Origin: Burhinus oedicnemus
Taxonomy: Eukaryota > Chordata > Aves > Charadriiformes > Burhinidae
Length of the DNA stretch: 64,000 bases
Direction of reading: 5' to 3'
Assembly (NCBI GenBank): GCA_008921705.1
Contig: VFFE01007066.1
Location: 877,574 to 941,573, forward strand
Shown here: positions 52,061-64,000 of the stretch, one piece after another
Layout of the letters: the number at the start of each line of letters is the position of its first letter
How positions within the stretch are numbered: position 1 is the first letter of the stretch
Made by a program: the position numbers and the translations under genes
Notes under the pieces: generated by a model
The model's input: only the letters and a program-made list of their open reading frames with translations
The model's database searches: none
Told to the model about the DNA's origin: nothing

Positions 52061-52706
52061 TGTTATGGTTTGAGAAACCCACAACAATTTATTGTCATTT
52101 AGACAATTATTCTCTCACCTGATAACCCCTCCCCACCCAGGAAGGGGAATCAGGAAAAAACAAGGAAACCCAGGGGTTGAAATATAAACAGATTTAAATA
52201 GGATAAGACTAGGTAACATTAATAAGACTAAAGAACCAATATTGATCCCAATACCAATACAAAATATACAAAGATTATACTCAGCCAACTATATCAGTAG
52301 GAAGCTGTGCACTCCCAGCAGGGGACAGCAAATGTCAGACACTGTGAGCGCTATGGCTTCGGGAGGAAGAGAAGGGCTCAGAAGTCGGGCACCAGGGCAA
52401 GAAGTTCTCTGGATCACTGCCATCAAGGGAGAGAGAGAACTCCTCAGCAAACTTTCTAATTTACACTGAATGTGCCGTTCATGGTATGAAATAACCCTGT
52501 TGGCCAGCTTGGGTCAAGTGCCCGGGTCTCGCTCCTCCTCATCCCTGCACCTGGCCAGCTCGAAAACACTGAGACCTTGAAACCCACACAGCATAGCTGG
52601 CTATAAAGTCAATATTTTCACAAATTCAGACCCTAGAGTCTTCTGAAAGTACAGCTTTCCCAAGCATTAGAAGAGAAATTAGTCCTGTGTTGCTCAAACC
52701 AGAACA
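52061..52706 (-). mobile_element. Solo LTR of an endogenous retrovirus (avian ERV type)
   Basis: The 646-bp element starts TGTTATGGTTT and ends AAACCAGAACA on the plus strand, near-perfect terminal inverted repeats with TG...CA ends. It is flanked by the direct duplication ATATC. Internal sequence such as AACCCTGTTGGCCAGCTTGG and CCTCCCCACCCAGGAAGGGG resembles a common bird LTR as seen on its antisense strand, so the LTR reads on the minus strand, the same direction as BICD2. AATAAA lies at 52088-52093 in that direction. No internal retroviral genes remain, as expected after recombination between two LTRs. The exact family is not assigned; five-base duplications fit ERVL-like and some other groups. 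Confidence 0.9.
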
Positions 52707-52711
52707 ATATC
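52707..52711. repeat. Target-site duplication of the LTR, right copy
   Basis: ATATC directly follows the terminal ACA of the LTR and matches 52056-52060 exactly. Confidence 0.85.
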
Positions 52712-53259
52712 AAAACCACAACTTCAGCACTGCCAAAAGCCTACTCCTTAGCACCTACTTTTCTAGTACACCCCAGCATATAGTTATGTATAATTTGACC
52801 CTGAGAATTAAAATAATTGAGAAAAAAAATCTCAGGTAGTTGATTCCCTCCTTTCTTTTGGGCATCCCACAGCCTGACTGAAGTTCAGACTCTGGGTCAC
52901 CAGCCAGAGGCTGATCATGCAAATGAAGCTGTGTCACAAGCACGGCTTCTGTTACCCTCAACTCCACCAGCTCGTGAGCTCACGGGTCAGTTCAAGTTCC
53001 CTGCTGTAGTAAACATGCTCACACCTAATTTTACATGTCATTGTTATCATCAAGAGTCAAAGCATAGTTTGTCCAAACTTATTACTAATTCTAGGATTAG
53101 ATCTAATGCTTCATGTGATAAATATTTCCAGATATGATAATTCCCTCATGTTCTTCATAGCAAGGATTCACAAAAAAGGATGCAGACTCTTTGGAAGAAA
53201 TACAGTGCAGTCGGAAAGGACCACACCTCATATATATTCTGTTTCTGTGCGGAGGAGCA

Positions 53260-53345
53260 AATCATAGAATCATTTAGCTTAGAAAAGACCCTTAAGATCA
53301 TCAAGTCCAACTATTAACCTAACACTACCAAGTCCACCACAATAA
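53260..53345 (-). mobile_element. CR1 LINE fragment, diverged
   Basis: AATCATAGAATCATTTAGCT followed by AAGATCATCAAGTCCAACTA and CCTAACACTACCAAGTCCAC is the antisense of a CR1 3' end. Beyond about 53345 the match fades, by truncation or divergence. The copy is clearly more diverged than the one at 49539-49708. Confidence 0.85.
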
Positions 53346-54144
53346 TCAGTAAAACATCATCTCTTAGACATTTTACTAAATATCGCCATGAAAATTGGGA
53401 AGACTAATCCTCAGACACTTAAACAGCTAAGCGCCTTCTTCAGCACTTTTTTGAAGGAGGCACTTCAGCCAATGTTTTTCTGCACACTGCCGTCATACTC
53501 ACAGCTGTCATTCCAGAAAAGCCACCCTCGAAGGTTCATCATCTACCCCAGGTACCACTGGTGAAATTAAGAACTCAAGATATGGACCATAAAGCTTTTC
53601 TACGCGCAAAATAAAATTTCAAGTCAATCACTAGACATTAGCACAACTAACAAGTCACATTATTTAGACTACAGAGACCAGCAGTTGCAAGTTGTGTGTG
53701 AAATTCACAGCTGCCCATCTGATTTTAACTGCATTTCCTTCGCACATGTGAGGACTGCGGTCCTGTGGCAAAGTATCACATAACTGTGTAATTAAGGGCT
53801 GGGATATAAAATACCCCTCAAACAGAGCCAAATTAAGATTGCATAAGAAACCAAAAATAATCTTCCCCTAGTTCTCAAGTTACGGGCTCTGAAATAATTT
53901 TTTGGTACTATAGATATAAAACAAGCCACTAATATCTGGCAGAAGAAAAAGACAAAATGTTCCATTAGATCCAACTGTTCACTGTATATGAACAAAAGGT
54001 TTGGAAACCTGTACTTTCACTACTGCAGTAAAGACCACCAGTGTCACCAGGCTGCCTGCTGTCCCCGGCAATGGGCAAATGCTCTGGGGTGGAGAGGCAG
54101 AGCAGCAGCCACTCGTGGCCAGCAGTGCCTCCTTGACGAAGCCC

Positions 54145-54199
54145 TTCTCTCTCTCTCTCTCTCTCCCCCTCTTTATCTCCCTCTCTCTCTCTCCCTCTC
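54145..54199 (+). repeat. CT-rich microsatellite
   Basis: Interrupted CT repeats, with CCCCC and TTTAT breaks, in two blocks. On the BICD2 strand this is a GA-rich stretch. It probably varies in length between individuals. Confidence 0.95.
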
Positions 54200-56317
54200 A
54201 TCTTCCTCAAATGCTGGAGCTACACGAGCTTCTAGTTTTTAAAAGTTCGCCCACTCTATTCTTAGAGTAGAACTACTATAAAATAGTATAAAAAACATTT
54301 ATTTATTTAAGCAAAGGAGAAATACCATGCTGGCCTGGCTCTGCTTCCTCATTCACAGGAGAACCTGCCCCCAGCCACACCTGCACCTATGTTATCATGT
54401 GTGTACACATACTGGTGCTCCTTTGTACGAGGCAAGATTTATAAATAAAGCATCTGTAAGTACAATGGCTCAGGCAACCTCAAGTTGGGAAAAGAAGCAG
54501 TTTTATTTCCCGTACAACCCCTACAAAATGCAGGCTATATCACAATATGCACATATTGAATGCCAGGAAATGAAAACAAGTCTGGTGGAGACGGACTGCC
54601 AGGGACCTCTAGCTGTTTTCTATGTATGTGAAAACATAGAACAACTACCACCCCAAACTTGTGTTTATGACATTTGTTTGGCATTCAACCATGCTCACTG
54701 CCATATGACAGTCACTGAGTTACTCAAATGTCACTGTTACAGCTTTTATACTTCGATTCATTTCATGAGCCACAGACATCCCTCTCCGGACCGACACAAC
54801 AGAAACGGACCATCCTTTGGACACAAATCTTTGTTTTTCTAATTGTATCCAGCACCTGGGTACTCTTCTCCAAACACTGCTTGTGAAATTACTAAGGAAA
54901 CAGTTCTTAAAAATGACAGAAAAGTTAGCGTGCTCTCAGCGGTGGTTTACAACACAGACACATTCAAAAGAAATATTGCAAAAGCCAGACCACACAACCA
55001 GTAGAGAAAGTCACCATCTGCATCAGTCGGACTGTATTTTCCAGAATTTATAGCAAGTGTTTTTGGTGTCTTGTTCACACAAGCCCACTGGACGAAAATA
55101 AAGTAGATATTATGCTAAATTGCAGTTTGGACTCTTCTCCACTCTTTTGTTGGAAGTCTTGCCTTGACATGCTCTATCTGCAGAAAAGCTGCTCAACTTT
55201 CTAAGCCTTGGTGTGCCTGCAGACAGAGGTTAGATACAAACAGGGAAGGAAAGAGGAAGGCAGAGTACTGTGGTCACTTAGAAGCAGAAGAAAGAGTGTT
55301 TTGTTTGTGTGTTTTCAAAAGCAAAGTCAAACTTTAATTACATTTCATGCAGAAAAAAATTACTGAGCCAAAAAAAACCCAAGAGAGAGATGAGTCATAT
55401 CCCATTGAAAGTGTCCCTTCCCAGGTGTCTCTCTGAAATATTATTTCACTCTGGGAACCGGGCGGAGGGAAGAACCAAACACAACAACAAAAAAAAAACC
55501 CAACAAAAAAAAAGAAAACCACAAAAACCAGCAGTAGCAATTGCAGTCAAAAGCAGGCAAGAAGCTCCAAGCCCAGCAGAGCAGCACTTGTCCCCAGGGC
55601 TCTCACAGGAATGTGAACTATGCTCAGATGCCATCACAGGCAGCTCTTCCCTGCCAGCGCAGCTCTGCAGCATGGCCCTCCAAGTACAGCACCAGGAACA
55701 GCCATGTCAGCACCTTGGGTTGTTCTGCAACTAACACTAGAAGAACTCACTAAAAAAGTTCCTTTCGAGGTTTTCCTATACCCGGGCCAGGTGTAGGCCC
55801 ATTTCATGCATTTGGAGTAACTGAGCAAATCTGACCTGATTTCTCTTTCCTAGCAGAAGTTGCAGTCTTACTTTTTATTTTTTGGACTAGGGGACAAGAT
55901 CTGAAGAGCTCTAATTCACATGAGATGCCGAGTGTTCCCAAGCACAGTCAGGTTGAACTCTGTGACAAATACCCTGCAGGGAGCAAAAATCAGAGATGGC
56001 AGGGAAGAAGAGGTGGAATATGCGCAACTCAGCACATTTATTCCCCAGCAGAAAGTGGGGAAAAGAGCATACTTTATCGTAACTTAAACATAATGCTCCC
56101 AATAGCTCTGAAGCATTAATGGAAGACGTGCAGCTACACTGAAACTTTGGTAGCAAATGTGCACAACTGCCTGGTTTTTGGTCGTGGTTTTTTTTCCCAA
56201 CCTGTCCTCTCATTTTCCAGACACCTAGCCCATGACAAAGCATCTTACTATGGGTATGTATGTCTGTGATTAATGCTGGGGCACCAAGCTACTAAATGTA
56301 CTCAGCTCAAGATTTAT

Positions 56318-56320
<3 letters not shown>

Positions 56321-56350
<30 letters not shown>
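56321..56350 (+). repeat. Poly-T tract (30 T)
   Basis: The longest fully sequenced homopolymer in the window. The flanks do not look like a retrocopy. Confidence 0.95.
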
Positions 56351-56352
<2 letters not shown>

Positions 56353-59300
56353 AAACCATTAAATAAAAAGCTTTGTGAAGCTGTGACATTAAGGATGGGT
56401 TCATTGCAACACTGGAGAACAAAGAACTGCACTGTCATGGATTTCTTTTCTGCACAATATTAGAGAGACCTGAGCTGAGACTCAGTTACTACAGCATATC
56501 CTGGCGCCATTTAAATCTCTTTTAACTATTTAATCGGCATTAAGTCTTGTTACACTATGTATGTCCTATCACTTAATGTGTTGTTTGCAAACTACCTGTT
56601 AAAAAACATTTGATCCAATCGAGTCACATCCTCCAAACCCTTTCTTTGTCATGGTGAGGTTTAACACCTGCGCACATACGGCTAGGAAGAGCAATACCTC
56701 ACTTGCTCTTGCTTAAGTTCCTTGTGTAAGAATTCAGCTCTGCTCTAGTGATGCTCTCCAACTGCAAGCTTACAACCCAGCTGAGGATAAATACACCTTG
56801 CCCCAAGCACAGGCTTTAGCTATCCACCCAAACTGGTGGTCTTCGCCCAGTAGCCCACTGGACTCTAAACACAAGGTGTCTGGCCCTGGTGCAAGCCTAC
56901 ACAGGCAGTGGTGCAACGCCTTCACAGAAACAAACAGATCAACGGTGTAGAAGAGGCTGGGAGGACCAGAGTGAGCCTTGTAAGCAAAAGCTGGGGGCAC
57001 TGATAAGTCTCTGAGATCACAGGACAACTTTTTAAGTCCATCTGAAATAACCCATTTTAAAACTGGAGTAAGTCAGTTGCTGTTAATGATCTCGTTTCCA
57101 CACAGTGGTCTCCTCACCTATAAAACTGAGCCATTTTTGAGCTCCAGGAGCAGAAGAGCGGACCCCATTCCCTCTGTGTGTTCCCAGCTGCACTGCATCT
57201 TCAGAGACCTGGGCTTGTCCTCCCCACAGCGTGGGGGTGGCGGGTGGGCCTGGACTCTGCACCAAGGCTCCAGCCCAGCGTGGGAGTCTGGATCGAAAAG
57301 TCTGACCCAAACTTGACGACAGTGTTATGAATGGCACTGTGTAATGTTATTATTACTGCCCCCCCTCTTCCTGCACTGAATTGCTTGCTAAGAGCAGTTA
57401 AACTCCAGCTGCTTTTCAAATCTCAAATCCAAATGCTTGGCAGCCTTCCATGTCCTTCACTGCCACAAACAAAACATTTAACCCTTCCAAGGCCTGCCAA
57501 TAAGCTTTCAGGTAGCCATCATCTTTCACCTCCAGAAGGGCTGTTGGACCCTCTGAGAAGGGTCACTGCCACCCAGAGTGTCCCCAGGCAACCGCCTGCA
57601 GAGATGGGCAATGCTCAACCGCAGCCTCACTCACCGCTGCACCCAGCACAAGCTGCGTGCCTGCTGCTAGCTGCTTTTGAGGGGTTTTCTATGTTTGTAT
57701 TTTCAGATGCTAATGAAACAAGCTTGAGGTTGTTTCAACAAACCTCCCTCAAGCTGAAAGGAGAAGGAAGAAAAGAGCTCGGTAAGTGAAACAACAGCCC
57801 TCTGCATTCCCCCAGGTTTGGGAGGGCACAGGGATGCCGTCCCCTGGGGGACCGCCGAACTCAGGTATACCTCAGGAATATCGGAACTCAAGCGCCAACT
57901 GCAGTAATTCTCCCTCTGGATGCAAACCAGCAAGAGACTGGAATGATGAAGCGCACTTCCAGGAAAACGAAATGAAAACAAACCAGCTAGACTTACACAA
58001 GAAGCATAAAAAGCCTTTGTTGCCTCTTCTGCGGTTTTGTCTGCAGCCCAGGCTCAGGGGAATAAAGTAGCACCAAAGATGTATTTCAATTAGTAGCTCT
58101 AAGTCACATTTAATTGTTTTTTAAAAAAAGCATATTGTAACATCAAACATAGGGTTTTTTTATTTTTCAGATAAAGACTGTTTATTAAAAGCTAATAAAC
58201 AAAACCTGTCATCCCCTATATCTGCACTCCTTAACAGAAAACAGCAATAAAACCTACAAGTGAGGTATTGCTCTGCCTGGAGAAGCTGTGGTGGCTCTAA
58301 GGAGTTACAGAACAAAAGAACACAATGCAAATTTTGAAACAGTAATTTGCTGAATTTGATTTCAGATCCTTGAAAGCTCTCAGGGTTTCATTTCCCAACT
58401 GAAGCATGTGATCTGGACTCCTCTAATGCTCCAGGTGTCTCAGAAGAGTCAAACACATGCAATCCACAGCCATAATTTGGTAGCAAACTCAAACCAGACC
58501 AATTTCCCTACCTAGAAATTGGCCTACATCTCTGATTCCAGGAAGATACTCTTCGTCTCAAGAGCAGCCATGCTGCTGGAATGTGGCTCGCAATACATCC
58601 ACAACAGCCCTCGTCAGAACAGGGATTTTTTTCGGGGAGGTAACAATTCACTGTCTGCTGGCCCTATGTGTGGTGAACCTCCCCATGAGCTGACCCAGCC
58701 CTGGCCCCAAAAGTGCCATGGGTGCCCCAGCCCCTGCCAAGCTGGGAAGGTCCCGCAGAGCAGCTGCTGCCGATGCTCCCAGAACAGCCTCGGGACAGAA
58801 GTGGTGACCAGCCGGCCACCCTGGTGGGGAAGCCGCCAAGAAACCCTTCTAATGCCATCAGACCTTTCCCTGTCATCATGGCAGTCAATGTCCTGAATAG
58901 CCTCGCTTGTCCCTAACCAAGCCAAAACAAGTCTAACGTTTTACTATTTCCATAAACCACTTTTTCTAGCCCACTGATAACTTCTAAATGCTTTTCTCCC
59001 TGGTCATTACTTTTGGGTTCTGATTTTAACATCCTTCTTTTAATTGGTGATAATTAACGACCAAAAAGCTCCCACTTCAATGATATTCGAGAACTATTCT
59101 ATGCTGTGCTCTGTGCTTCGTGCCTGCAGTCCAAAACTGCAGTTTTACTCTGTTATGTCCCTTTGCAAATCCATGTTAAGTTTGCCTCGTCAGAAATGTC
59201 CACAAACCGCGTATTTTCAATAATCTTAAGTACAAGTTTCTCTTGTTAAAGCCTGCCCTCCTCTGTTACAAGCCTCTGTTGGAGGCTCATTTATTTTCTT

Positions 59301-59957
59301 ACTTATATTTCTTACTCTAATATTAAAGGTCTATTTTAAAGTTTCCATTAACCGTTTCCAGCACTGACAGTCTTTTTCAGGCAGATTTAACACTAGCATA
59401 GTGTGGCAGCAGGCCAGGAGCAAGTTTATGGTACTTCAGCACTAGATACCACAAATCAGTCAGACTTAAAAGAATTTAAAATTAAAATAAAATTGACAAA
59501 ATGTTGAAGTTAGTACAGCTATCAAAGATTAGGGGTCTCCTACTGACTTACTTTGGCCATAACTAATTTATATGTAAAGGATGAGATGAAAGCTTTGGCT
59601 AAATTTATATTCCCTAGCATTAGTGGCCTATTTTCACAAGGTCCCCCACCTCCTGGATGTGGAAAGTGCTTAGTTTACACTACTCAACCCTACTGAGATA
59701 CAGTCATCTCAAAACCACTGGCTTAGAGCTTCATCACTACTTCAAACAATTTTAATGAACTAAGTCCCAAAGGAGTTATCTATCTAAATTAACGATACCT
59801 ATGATACCACTTTATAAGTAGCAGAGGTATAATATAAGATTTTGCTTATCCATTTAGATTATGGAAGTGGTACTTCTTTATAGAAAATGCCACAGAATAA
59901 AGAAAAATGCTGTAATATGAAACAATATCATATGGGAGCCTTACAGAGACTGGATTT

Positions 59958-59985
59958 AAAAAACAAAACAAAACAAAACAAAAAA
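59958..59985 (+). repeat. AAAAC microsatellite
   Basis: About four to five units of AAAAC with A-rich ends. Confidence 0.85.
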
Positions 59986-62900
59986 CGATATTTTCCCTTT
60001 ACACACATCATAGTACTCCTTCTGGAGCACAGCAGAGGTGAAGCAGATGCCTGGCAGCTGCAAAGGTCCAGAGCTACATGGCACAAGTCATGGAGTGACG
60101 CCCATCCCTGATCCAACTCACAGGAACGCCCGCCAGGTCCAGCCATGTGCTTGGACGCAGCAGCCTTCCCTCTGCTGCCTGGGGTGGTCAGACTCATCAG
60201 CTGTAAGAAAACATGCAACCGATGGATGCAGTAAGTGCTATACTGTGATTGTGGATAAAAACCACGTTACCTCTTCTTCTGAGCAGGATCTGCTAATGGC
60301 ATAGTCCTGCCAGTATTCACTCACACAAAACAGCCAACTTCAGCCAAGGTATTCATCTCTTTGGCTGCAGGAACAGCTCCTAACACCAGCACAGTCAGGC
60401 TCTAGCACAGCTTGTGCTGCCGAGCCGGGATCTCTCAGCATTCCCAGTTTAAAGTTGTTGTTGTTTTCTAATCCACCAGCAACATTTTCTAGTAACACTT
60501 CACACACAACACAACGACTTGCACATGGACTGCAAGAATTCCAAGTGTCTCTAGTGAAAATTTTTTTTAATGAAGTTGCTGTGTATAACTTGCATTAAAC
60601 TAGAGGCAGAATCTGTGGCGAGAGAAAAGGATCAAGTGAAGAGGGATGGAAAGCAAGAGCGGAGTAGAGGGAGATCAGCAGGGGCATAACGCCAGCTGCT
60701 GCCTTATCACAGCCTGCATCTCTCTCTTCAAACAGACAATCTGTAGGTTACAACAGCAGCAGGACCCAAGCAACTCCGATTTTCTTTCAGCAGCCTTGTT
60801 TACCACTTAGCAGGACAGACTTTAGTAACTTTCTGATGACCTAATACAATTACTTCTCATATATTATGAATAAACGATGAAATCTCCTTCCCTTTTCAGA
60901 GTGGTATGTCAGTGCGTTACATCTAGCTTGTATTCTACAGAAATAAACATGTGGGGACACAGCAATTGGATCTTCATCAAACTATGACTAAATGATATTT
61001 CCAGAGGTTTCCTTTGTCTCTTGACTGTTATCTTACAGCTACAAGAGGCTTTGAAAAGCCAAAAACACCACTGGGTCAGTTGTTCTGAATGTACTCGCAC
61101 CACAGCAGCCTCTTCCTTACAGGACATGCTTTGGATAAGGTAGCCAAGTTCTGCATGCAGAACACGGTACACTGAAGTTGTATACCAGTAATTAGCAAGA
61201 TACTGTTTTGTTCACAACCACTAGCACTCAAATAGCACACTCTGTGCCTATTATAAGGCCATTGACGTGTATTTCCATAAAGCAAGAAAAAAAAAAATCA
61301 ATCTTTGGCCATATAAAAGTAGCACACTGCCCTCTTCCTATAAAAAAGTATTTTCCTAAGAACTGTTTTGATAAATCACACTAAAAATTATACTGTATAA
61401 AAATCTACATGTAGACAAAACTGGCAGCAGCAAAGCAGAAGAGACACTTTGTCATGAAAAAAGCTATGTCTGTTGACACCATGCTAGTTTTTCCTCCCAC
61501 AAGAGCTTTTGTTTAAGTTCCTCTGAACTCGAATGGGTGAGAAATTGTGAAGATCAAACAGCTCTGTTAGAATAACCACCAGAACATACACCACCATCCT
61601 TAAAACACAAAAAGGGCAAGTCTCCATTCTAGATTCTGCATTTTAAGGCAAAATACCATGACAGTGGAAGTGGTGGCATCCCATTCTCAGAAGCAGTTGT
61701 CAGTGTCTGTGCTGACACGACCATCTGTATTGCTAGCCAGCCATAAGCTGTCCCAACAAATACTGCTCCTCGAGCTGCTGACTGTTTTCACATTGGCCAC
61801 ACAACTTTAACACCATGAACTTCCTTAGCTATTCTTGAAAACCAGATCCAAACCAGTTATTTATCAGGTTGAAATCAGTCATCTTTTCAATCTCTGCAGC
61901 AATGGAGGGTCGGGATAACCTAGATAAGGAAAACCCAAGGATACCTCTCTGTCTTCCAGACCTAAGCTACCCCATGCAGAAGCACCGTGGATTTTGTTGC
62001 ATGTGATTATTCAATACCTGGTTATTCTGTTCAGTATTTCGGCTTCAGTCCCGGCTGCATCAGGAACAGCTCAGACCAGTGCCAGTCTGAGACACTGGGA
62101 GGGAGCTCTGGCTCAGGAAAATGACAACTACTCTGCGTTTCCTCTCATCTGCTCAACTTTTAGAGCAGCAGACCTCCCTTTGGGCAATCAAATACTAAAA
62201 AGTAGCATGGGTTAGCTACACTCACTAATAAAATAAAGGGAGAGAATACTAATCAATGACACTTAAAAAAATCTGGACCCCCTCCTTCATCTGCAGATGA
62301 TCCAGTAGGCATTTATGACAAGGGAGACTTGATACATTACCACCCCAAACTCACTTCACCTACAAAACAGGATAAAGAGGACTATCAGTAAAGTACATCA
62401 AACCTATATTTGAAAACCAAAACATAGGGTAAAAAAAAAGAATGGGATTTTAATACAGTTGCAAGAGCAGCAACAGGACAGCAATGTTATTTCTGATACT
62501 ACAGGCGCATCCCCTAGCTGGCTCTGTGTGCTTCTGCCTGAGCGATGTTTTGTCACAAGCCACATTTTTAAAACACATGCAGTATGTGACTTGACAATAC
62601 ATCTCAGGGTACAGTTCTGAGTCAGTTTACCAGTGCAGAACTACTAGGTGGAACAAAGGATTTTTTTTCCCCATGCATATTACAGTACTGCTTTGAGGCT
62701 TACTTTAGTACTCACTCTTTCCTATTTAAAAACAAAACAACAAACAAAACATACAAAAAAAACCCCTACCAACAAAAAAATCCCCCAAAATCCCCCAACC
62801 AAACAATCTGATCCAAACAAATCTTACTTGGATAGACTGCCAAGGGCCACCTACTTTAATGGAACCAGTACCAAGCACAGATGAAACAAAGCAATCTCCC

Positions 62901-63702
62901 TGCTTCCGCATCTTAAAAATCACACTACAGGCAGAGCGGAAGTTTTCACTCAGCATGAAAAAAACCAAAAAACACCAAACCTCTTTAATGAACAGTTTGC
63001 AAAGTAACTTCGAGCCATTGTTTCAGTGATTAGAGCACTTCCAGCTGCTCTTTCAATTGTGCGTATTGATTTTACATCGGTTAAGAGATCACAGCTGCAT
63101 ACAAGAGACTTTCTCCCTCTGCTGCTCAACCCTGGGCAGACTGAAGGTCATCATGAAGGTCGCCAGGAGCGGCCACTAAAGAGAAAGACTGGTCCTGCTA
63201 TTACTGCAGCACCGACAGGCACACAGCTATTTAATTGTAACAGAATAACTAAAAGATCACCCCACAAGCGTGCTACTAGGTTAATTCCCGAACAATAACA
63301 TAACATGGAATCCTAACAGGTAACTGAACCTTTGAGAATCATATTTAGAGTTTTATAATGTCAGAAGAACAAGAATTTATTTTTATATTTCTTTAAAATC
63401 TGAAAATACACAGAGTTCAAATGGTGACTTTCAACGCCCCCATTTTCAGTCTTAATTAATTTTCAAACACTGAGTCTCTAGGCAGCAGCCATTACAGCAA
63501 GAGAAACGCTGTAGTTAACATCTTTGCTCTGAATATATCGGTGCACAACAACAAAAGAGAAATCACGAGCAGATGCCTCCTTGAATATGTGCAAAGCACA
63601 TCAACTGAATTTCTACAATTCATCTTCTTCGGAATGGATTTTTACCATGTTTCAAATGGATACAAACACTATGTTTCTGTAAAAACACTCAGCTCTCATA
63701 AT

Positions 63703-63707
<5 letters not shown>

Positions 63708-63733
<26 letters not shown>
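63708..63733 (+). repeat. Poly-A tract (26 A)
   Basis: An uninterrupted run of 26 A near the right edge, in non-coding sequence. Confidence 0.95.
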
Positions 63734-64000
63734 GGCAAGGAAAGACAAACACATGCACTGAGATGACACAAAGCGACAGGCAGAGAAACCCCTAACTGCA
63801 AGGTTCCAGTTATTTATTACATTAGGTTTTGATTTTTATTTTTCTTTAACTGAGTTCAGTTTCCATTCAAAGTTTCAAATCAGTCACATCCAGTTAATTA
63901 TCGTCAGCCTTCAGTCAAGTAACTAAATGCATCTTGCCCCGTTCAGCAGAAGAGAGCTTAAAATAAAAAAATAAAAAAAATCTTTGAAAAAATTAAAATC

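Larger units (their letters stand above)
49026..64000 (-). other. BICD2: Probable BICD2 5' intron (no earlier exon found)
   Basis: The sequence upstream (minus strand) of the recognised internal exon should contain a large intron and then the N-terminal exons. I did not find the preceding exon (the [20 protein letters not shown]-like segment) or a CpG-island promoter before the right edge, so the first exons are probably outside the window. The span holds two CR1 fragments, one solo LTR, a CT microsatellite, an AAAAC repeat and homopolymers. A somewhat GC-richer stretch lies at about 57100-58900. Confidence 0.6.

Noticed and set aside
58519..58925. Overlapping open frames on both strands in a GC-richer stretch.
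   Set aside because: Several frames are open at once, as in GC-rich sequence generally, and none shows a domain or convincing splice sites.

Overview
This window looks like nuclear DNA from a bird. It is AT-rich vertebrate sequence with long non-coding stretches, one sharp CpG island, two CR1 3' ends (one closing on the ATTCTATGA-type repeat typical of avian CR1) and a 646-bp solo LTR of an avian ERV type with a target-site duplication. Nothing in it looks bacterial or plasmid-borne. Two stretches are runs of N (13222-13241 and 46269-47129).

The one gene I can name from its protein is BICD2 (dynein/dynactin cargo adaptor), read on the minus strand. An internal coiled-coil exon lies at 48873-49025 and the cargo-binding C-terminal exon, with its stop codon, at 35355-35661. 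Between them (about 13 kb) I could not find the other expected middle exons, including a large one of about 1 kb. An N gap lies there, so assembly loss is the likely explanation. From 49026 to the right edge the window is probably a large 5' intron of BICD2 carrying the CR1 copies, the LTR and microsatellites. The N-terminal exons should lie beyond the window.

Below BICD2, on the same strand, 30645-30713 looks like a short terminal exon (good acceptor, 22 codons, stop, two AATAAA signals). It may be an alternative last exon of BICD2 or part of an unrecognised transcript. A CpG island at about 13010-14740 holds a plausible first coding exon on the minus strand (ATG plus four codons and one base, then GTAAGG). 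Its position and its MEPEG start fit IPPK, the gene next to BICD2 on the same strand in human. No further IPPK exon was recognised, so 1-13000 would be its first intron.

The main points worth a second look are: a predicted GC-AG intron in BICD2; a retained-intron C-terminus of BICD2 in which the donor GTAAGT itself encodes Val-Ser; the candidate terminal exon near 30.7 kb; the missing BICD2 middle exons and the poly-T/poly-A-flanked gap; and the LTR inserted in the sense direction in BICD2. I found no evidence of a wholly new system.
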